Below, one piece after another: positions 59,166 to 64,000 of a stretch of DNA of 64,000 nt. Position 1 is the first letter of the stretch, and the number at the start of each line of letters is the position of its first letter. The DNA comes from Ilyonectria destructans (lineage: Eukaryota; Ascomycota; Sordariomycetes; Hypocreales; Nectriaceae), in the NCBI GenBank assembly GCA_020740775.1, contig JAHEWK010000006.1, positions 1,240,001-1,304,000 of the forward strand. Direction: 5' to 3'. The notes under the pieces were generated by a model. It ran no database searches, was not told the DNA's origin, and saw only the letters and a list, made by a program, of their open reading frames with translations. The translations under genes and the position numbers were made by a program.

Positions 59166-59298
59166 ACATCCTCAGACTTCCCCAGCCTGAACCGGGGGGA
59201 AATTTGTAACTTCACCTCAGGTGAGGCTGGACGCTGAGTAAGTAGGTTCGTATAGCATCACAAACGTTATTATGAGCGAAAGCAAAGTTATCAATGTG

Positions 59299-59304
59299 TA
59301 TATA
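59299..59304 (+). promoter_or_regulatory. TATA-like box of the NmrA-like gene
   Basis: TATATA lies about 129 bp upstream of the ATG at 59428, followed by an A/C/T-rich leader (ATCAAC/CATTCA repeats). Motif and position only. Confidence 0.4.
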
Positions 59305-59427
59305 GTTCTGTGTCTAGGCTTTAGATTAATCCATCCATCAACTCACAATCAACATTCAACTCCTCAACACATCTGTCAATCATCATTCACCATTTAACAT
59401 TAAACATTTAAACCAACACACTCCACA

Positions 59428-60327
59428 ATGGCTGCCCTCAAGAACATCGTTATTGCCGGTGCATCTGGCGCTCTCGGCTCCGTCGTCTTCAAGAAGTTTG
59501 TCGAGGCCGGAAACTTCAACATTCGCGTCCTCAAGCGCGCTGGTTCTGCTTCGGAATTCCCCGCTGGCACCGATGTTGTCGAGGTCGACTATTCTTCGCT
59601 CGAGTCTCTCAAGTCCGCCCTCCAGGGCCAGGATGCCGTCATTTCTACTCTCACAACTCTCGCCATCGACGCTCAAGTAACATTTATCGAAGCCGCCATC
59701 GCTGCTGGCGTTCAGCGCTTCATCCCCTCTGAGTTCGGCTCCAACTTGGACGTCCCTAGCGTTCGCCAACTTCCCGTCTTCGCCCAGAAGGTCAAGATCC
59801 AGGATGTCCTCATTGAGAAGTCTAAGTCGACGCCTCTGAGCTACACCTTTGTTTATAACGCCGCCTTCCTCGACTGGGGACTGCAGCACAACTTCATCCT
59901 CGACCACTCGCAATCAAAGCCTATCATTATCGACGGCGGCGATGTTGAGTTCAGCACCACTACTCTTTCCAGTGTAGCTGATGCTCTTGTTGGTGTTGCC
60001 GGCCACCCGGATGAGACTAAGAACCGCGTCGTCTATATTCATGACCTCATTACTACCCAGAACAAGCTTCTCGCCCTTGCTAAGCAGGTTGCTCCCGAGA
60101 GGTCCTGGGCACCCATCCCTGTCGCCCTGGATGATCTCACTGCCAAGGCAGATGAGAGACTGGCCAAGGGACTTTATGATATGGAGACATTTGCTCCTTA
60201 CCTCTTCCGTGCCATTTTCGACCCCAAGAGCGGTGGAAAGTTCGAGAAGACCGACAACGAGCTCCTCGGTGTCAAGGGCAAGACAGACCAGGATATCATT
60301 GAGCTTCTGAAGCCTTTGTTGAAGTAA
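59428..60327 (+). CDS. NmrA-like/isoflavone reductase-family NAD(P)-binding oxidoreductase
   Basis: A single intron-free frame of 299 residues. The Rossmann motif GASGALGS begins at residue 11 (GxxGxxG), followed by VLKRAG at the NADP phosphate-binding turn, VVEVDYSS and AVISTL. FIPSEFGSNLDV is typical of the isoflavone reductase-like and CipA-type group. No Tyr-x3-Lys of classical SDRs is seen. Members act as reductases or as redox sensors such as NmrA. C-ending codons suggest good expression. It is divergently arranged with the triple-zinc-finger factor, sharing a promoter with repeated GGGATA elements, which makes it a candidate target of that regulator. Confidence 0.88.
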   Translation: MAALKNIVIAGASGALGSVVFKKFVEAGNFNIRVLKRAGSASEFPAGTDVVEVDYSSLESLKSALQGQDAVISTLTTLAIDAQVTFIEAAIAAGVQRFIPSEFGSNLDVPSVRQLPVFAQKVKIQDVLIEKSKSTPLSYTFVYNAAFLDWGLQHNFILDHSQSKPIIIDGGDVEFSTTTLSSVADALVGVAGHPDETKNRVVYIHDLITTQNKLLALAKQVAPERSWAPIPVALDDLTAKADERLAKGLYDMETFAPYLFRAIFDPKSGGKFEKTDNELLGVKGKTDQDIIELLKPLLK

Positions 60328-61679
60328 TTAGTCCGGAAAATTAGAAATGGCTTACGAAGCTCGCTAAATTAGTGCCAAAAGGCGTTGAATATGCTCTTAA
60401 ATGAATTCAAATGTTCAAAAACAAACTTATGTGCCAGCACTCTTCGTTTCGGATAGTAAATCTTGAACCAATAGGCTGAGATGCCTATTGGTTCCACTGT
60501 GATTACCCGTATATTTCCAATCTCACTACTGGCTGATTTTACTCCTGGCTGCGGTGTCTAATTAGAAATGCTTGAGTAACTCGCAAACGTTGTATGCAGT
60601 ACATCGTTATGTTAACTGATGCTGGATAACGCAGCCAATCTCTCTCCGAAAGAAACGAGTTTAGCTTGTGCTAGATATATATGAGCAGAAAAACTGAGGT
60701 GTACCGATATGAGCAACAGGGAAGAAACTGTCCAAGGCACCCACGTCGAATGGAGGGGGGTTGCACAAACGAGTGAAGCACAACCGTTATTTCCTTATAT
60801 TAGCCATCGGCGGCTTCTTACTTTATTGTCTTATTGGTCATTTTAGAAGACATACGAAATATTAATAGTGTCGGGTCAAAATAAGAACACATCACGCCAA
60901 TGTTTCTAATTGAATATGAACTGGGATTCCTCAAACCTTTGCCTCTGTACAGGGTGCATACATTTGCTCCTAACTCAACCCGTCTTTTAAATTATTCTGT
61001 CTAGGAAAGGGTCCGAGACCGTCCATCCGAGTCCATTTGCTGCCATGACTCCATGACTCCAAGACTCAATACGAGGAACTGGAACCCAAATAACCTTCAC
61101 TCTTTGATTGTGAGATAATTTAAGAGGGATTTTGCATCTTGCCTTATTGAAATCTTCAGTTATCTCTGTTGAGGGGGATATGTTCTATAAGAGTAGGGGT
61201 TGTGAGGATGTTACGAGCGGACCACTTCTTGACAATACAGGGGTGGATGTCAGATGCAAAGAGGCTAACCGTTATCCTCATAAGCTTATGCAAAGTTTCA
61301 TTTGTAAGGGGACGTCTTCTTAATAGAAAATAAGCTAGAGTTTGTTATTCGAGACTATATTTTCAACAGTTACTAGCAGAATACCTGCTGCAACCTCTCT
61401 TCTATTCAGTACTTAGCGATAATGTTCGCGTCTATTACCCTACTTCCAGAGCCGGAGCATGGCCCGGCCACTGCTCTACACTCGGCATTGCTTGGCCTGG
61501 AAAAGCAGGGGCCGGCGCGACAACGGTGGGGAAGACGGCACCGAGGGACATCGGCTGAGCTGGAAGTCGTGACCGCTGTTGACGGCGACCCGAAATGATA
61601 AAATGATAGACAGTGAGGAAGCGGTCCCTGTTCTGGGCCACAATGCCTCCTTTGGCGTCAATTCAGCAACCACGTTTTC
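60328..61679. other. intergenic region, no gene recognised
   Basis: About 1.35 kb. No intact gene on either strand. The part next to 61680 may include remains of the aminotransferase relic, but I cannot align it. Confidence 0.4.
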
Positions 61680-62724
61680 GGAACAGATATATCAGGATGG
61701 GCCTCGAGAGTTCTGTAGATCAGTTGAGCCTTCTCTTCGGCTACGGTTTGTTGTCCTTGCACTTTGGGATGCTGTAGCAGCAGCCTCTTTAGAACCTGGC
61801 CCGCAATATACACACTGAAGAAAACTTGATTGGTTTAAATCTTACCTTGAAAGGGGAGTACTTACTCAAAGATGTTGAGTGTATTATAGAGGCTATTGTT
61901 CGTTACAAAAGTCTCATACTCGAAGATGCGAGGCGGAATAGCCAGACCCAGTTGTCTCATTAGAGTCGCAGGAGGCTGATATGTCATAGGCGGTAGGAAG
62001 CTTTTGTTGATAACCACAACGGTGATACCAGTCGTTTCGAGGTTCTTCTGGGTGCCGAAGAAGATAGCTGAGAACTTGTTCATCGTGATCGTCCTTGAAA
62101 GGATGTTGGAGCTCATGTCGGCCATGGCAATCGGTCCATTGAGCCCCGGCTCAAGGAACTTGGGAAACCCAGCGAACTCCGAGTCCAACCGTCTCGTTAT
62201 CACAATAATAGACCATGGCGGCACCCTAAGAGAGGTTCCAGGTACTCTCATCCGGCATCGTTCCAAACTTGCCGCTATTCATTTTGCGGCTATCCGCCAC
62301 AATGTTGACATGCTTCGAGCCAAGGAGTCGCTCAGCTTCAGCCGCTGCCTTCTACGACCAACTACCAGTGATGATATAGTCCATCTTGAGTTTCTTCACG
62401 GCCGATTTGAGCTCCGGCACTGAGCTACCAATCTCCCTGTGTTTGCGTGCAACCCACGCACCAACAAAATTGTAAGCCCAAAGCGGCCAACCCACCGCCA
62501 TGCATAAATATTGCCTCGTAATCGTCTGAGATATCGAGGTAGGACGCCAGATCAGCTTTGGCCTCGTTGATGGTATTCGTAACTATGGCCGACCGGTGCG
62601 AATGCTCGGCGGCCTACACCGGTGCTCGATAGTTCATAAGAGCCTGAGCAGCATCCTCAATTATTTCAGTAGGAAGAGCTGCTGGGCCTACACCGAAACC
62701 GGTTGTATCTGATCTGGAGGGCAT
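61680..62724 (-). pseudogene. decayed phosphoserine aminotransferase (SerC/SER1) copy
   Basis: From an ATG at 62724 the minus strand reads like the enzyme's N-terminus (GVGPAALPTEIIEDAAQAL), then NEAKADLASYLDI and ADMSSNILSRTI ahead of the PLP lysine segment (GTQKNLETTGITVVVI). NNSLYNTLNIF and YIAGQVLKRLL follow. Breaks are clear: in-frame TAG at 62614-62616, a frameshift near 62490-62510, TAG at 62352-62354 and at 62226-62228, and loss of the last about 70 residues after HPDIS. The intact enzyme makes phosphoserine from 3-phosphohydroxypyruvate in serine synthesis. A working gene is presumably elsewhere in the genome, so this is likely a duplicated, now dead copy. Confidence 0.8.
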
Positions 62725-64000
62725 AACGTGTATGCAGTTGTACTGACCTAGTAATTAAGAGACTTACATAGACTTCCCATGTTCGCCTAGTTTGACGTTA
62801 TGAGATCAAGTCGCCAAGATTATATCGTGGAATCAGAGTAGGGACGCTGCCATAGACAACAAATATCATTTTCAAAAGAAAATACAGCACGTTGGCTGGG
62901 CCTAAATGTTAGCAGTCGATACATTTGAACAGATTGCCTGAGAAATTCTCCATCATTCATTTTCAACAAGGCAATCAACCGTCATCCACCCGAAATCCAC
63001 ACCGAGCTACGCAACCGTAATGTAAATGCTCGGGGCCAGTAATCCACTTATGCATTCTCTAAGAAATTGGAAGTTGTCCCTCCGGTCCGGTGATGGCGTC
63101 ATCCGTGTAGGGGGGTTGCACCATCGATATCTCACACAAGAGACCCATACGCACCCGAGGTAAGCCGCAAAAAGCTTTGAATGGTTCAATTGATTGGCGA
63201 AACCCCGCGATCCATTCGGAGTTATCAAGATATCCTTATCGCAAGATCCGGCCCTCGATCCTTCGTGGCACTTGTCCCGACTATACAATGAAGCATGTAC
63301 CATGGGGCTCTTTCTAGGTTTCAAGTTATTCGATATTATTTCTCATTAACTCGTAACTTAATTCAATAGGCGTAGGGCTAATCTTTTGACTCTGTTTATC
63401 TAAGGATGCTAGGCGAACCTTTTCATTAGCGAGACGAGAACGGTGGGATTTGCCACACGTACATAATCAACCCAATAGGAAATCTATGCGTTGAAGATAT
63501 TTATAAAACTAAGCAAAAGTGGTGCACTAAGATGGGGTAGATACAGGACAATCGCAAGTTGGGTGATCGATAGGCCAAATAACACCATCGTCTGTGTGGG
63601 GTCCCAGGATCAGATCCCGACACCGGCAAACAACACCAACAGATGCGACAATCCCCCGAGTCACGTCATCCTAAATGCGGGCATGGTATATCTACCTTAA
63701 GTCTGATTCGACAGCAGTGAACATGACGCAATCCACTACAGGCCCGCTAACTCCTCGCGTGTACAGGCCTGTGATCAAACAAAACGAGCCTTATTCCGTT
63801 GTAGCCGACATTGATAAACTTGGAGACACATTCATCACTTCTTTCAGCTGCACTGTCTTATAGATCATTAGAAGGTTCGGCACGCTCTTTCGGGTTCCAA
63901 ATAGCCTCTTCGTATCAAACGCCAAGCCGACTGGTCAAACCATCTACCGACGAAATCTGAATCGAAAAGGCATCATTGCCAAAATGAGCTTCGGCAGTTC
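62725..64000. other. terminal stretch without recognised genes
   Basis: Short open frames on both strands (for example 63007-63324 minus and 63675-63863 plus) show no motif. Any gene crossing the window end cannot be identified from what is visible. Confidence 0.4.

Noticed and set aside
58684..59240. Whole region as a hAT-like transposon with GGGAT subterminal repeats
   Set aside because: No terminal inverted repeats or 8-bp duplication found; part of it fits a coding exon. Kept only as an alternative in the findings.
47839..60327. A complete secondary-metabolite cluster in the right half
   Set aside because: Regulators, a dioxygenase and an oxidoreductase are present, but there is no polyketide, peptide or terpene backbone enzyme in the window.
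1..64000. CRISPR array, bacterial operon or viral gene
   Set aside because: No spaced direct repeats of that kind, and all recognisable genes are intron-bearing fungal types.

Overview
This window looks like nuclear DNA of a filamentous ascomycete, most likely a Sordariomycete of the Hypocreales type. The genes carry short (about 45-110 nt) GT-AG introns with CTAAC/CTGAC-like branch sites. The proteins include fungal-specific families: an Egh16-type appressorial protein, Zn2Cys6 factors, a CYP53-type P450, Dal5-type and sugar-porter transporters, and a PAN/apple membrane protein. I see no bacterial or viral genes and no operons. I built the exon models by hand from splice sites and reading phase; for every multi-exon model the exon lengths sum to a multiple of three.

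Layout. 0-13 kb: a secreted protein of unknown function, a 336-bp solo LTR with a 5-bp target duplication, a histidine-phosphatase-superfamily enzyme, a membrane-anchored histidine acid phosphatase, an Egh16-like secreted protein, and a divergent housekeeping pair (Mediator subunit Med18 and polynucleotide kinase/phosphatase Pnk1). 14-25 kb: a sugar-porter MFS transporter, a proline-rich tandem-repeat protein, a tRNA-like Pol III locus, and a 1700-residue HSP90-like-ATPase/NO VEIN-like protein. 26-39 kb: a Cys-rich hypothetical protein, a CYP53-like cytochrome P450, a small single-pass membrane protein, an ankyrin protein, and an 1140-residue Thr-rich secreted protein. 39-50 kb: a Dal5/TNA1-type transporter, a beta-carbonic anhydrase, a gene-poor stretch of 3.2 kb, a type II membrane PAN protein, a TauD-type dioxygenase, and a second tRNA-like locus. 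50-64 kb: a DnaJ membrane protein, a Zn2Cys6 factor, a glutathione-transferase relic, a factor with two C2H2 fingers plus Zn2Cys6, a divergent NmrA-like oxidoreductase, and a decayed phosphoserine aminotransferase copy. The last 1.3 kb has no recognisable gene.

The genes do not form one obvious pathway. Med18 and Pnk1 are core nuclear functions. The phosphatases, transporters, P450, dioxygenase and carbonic anhydrase are peripheral metabolism. The Egh16-like, Thr-rich and first secreted proteins face the outside of the cell. The most suggestive functional unit is the head-to-head pair at 56.2-60.3 kb: a triple-zinc-finger regulator and an NmrA-like oxidoreductase share a promoter containing opposed arrays of GGGATA/ATCCC repeats. 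The right-hand 15 kb also holds relics (GST, phosphoserine aminotransferase), which suggests a more plastic accessory region there.
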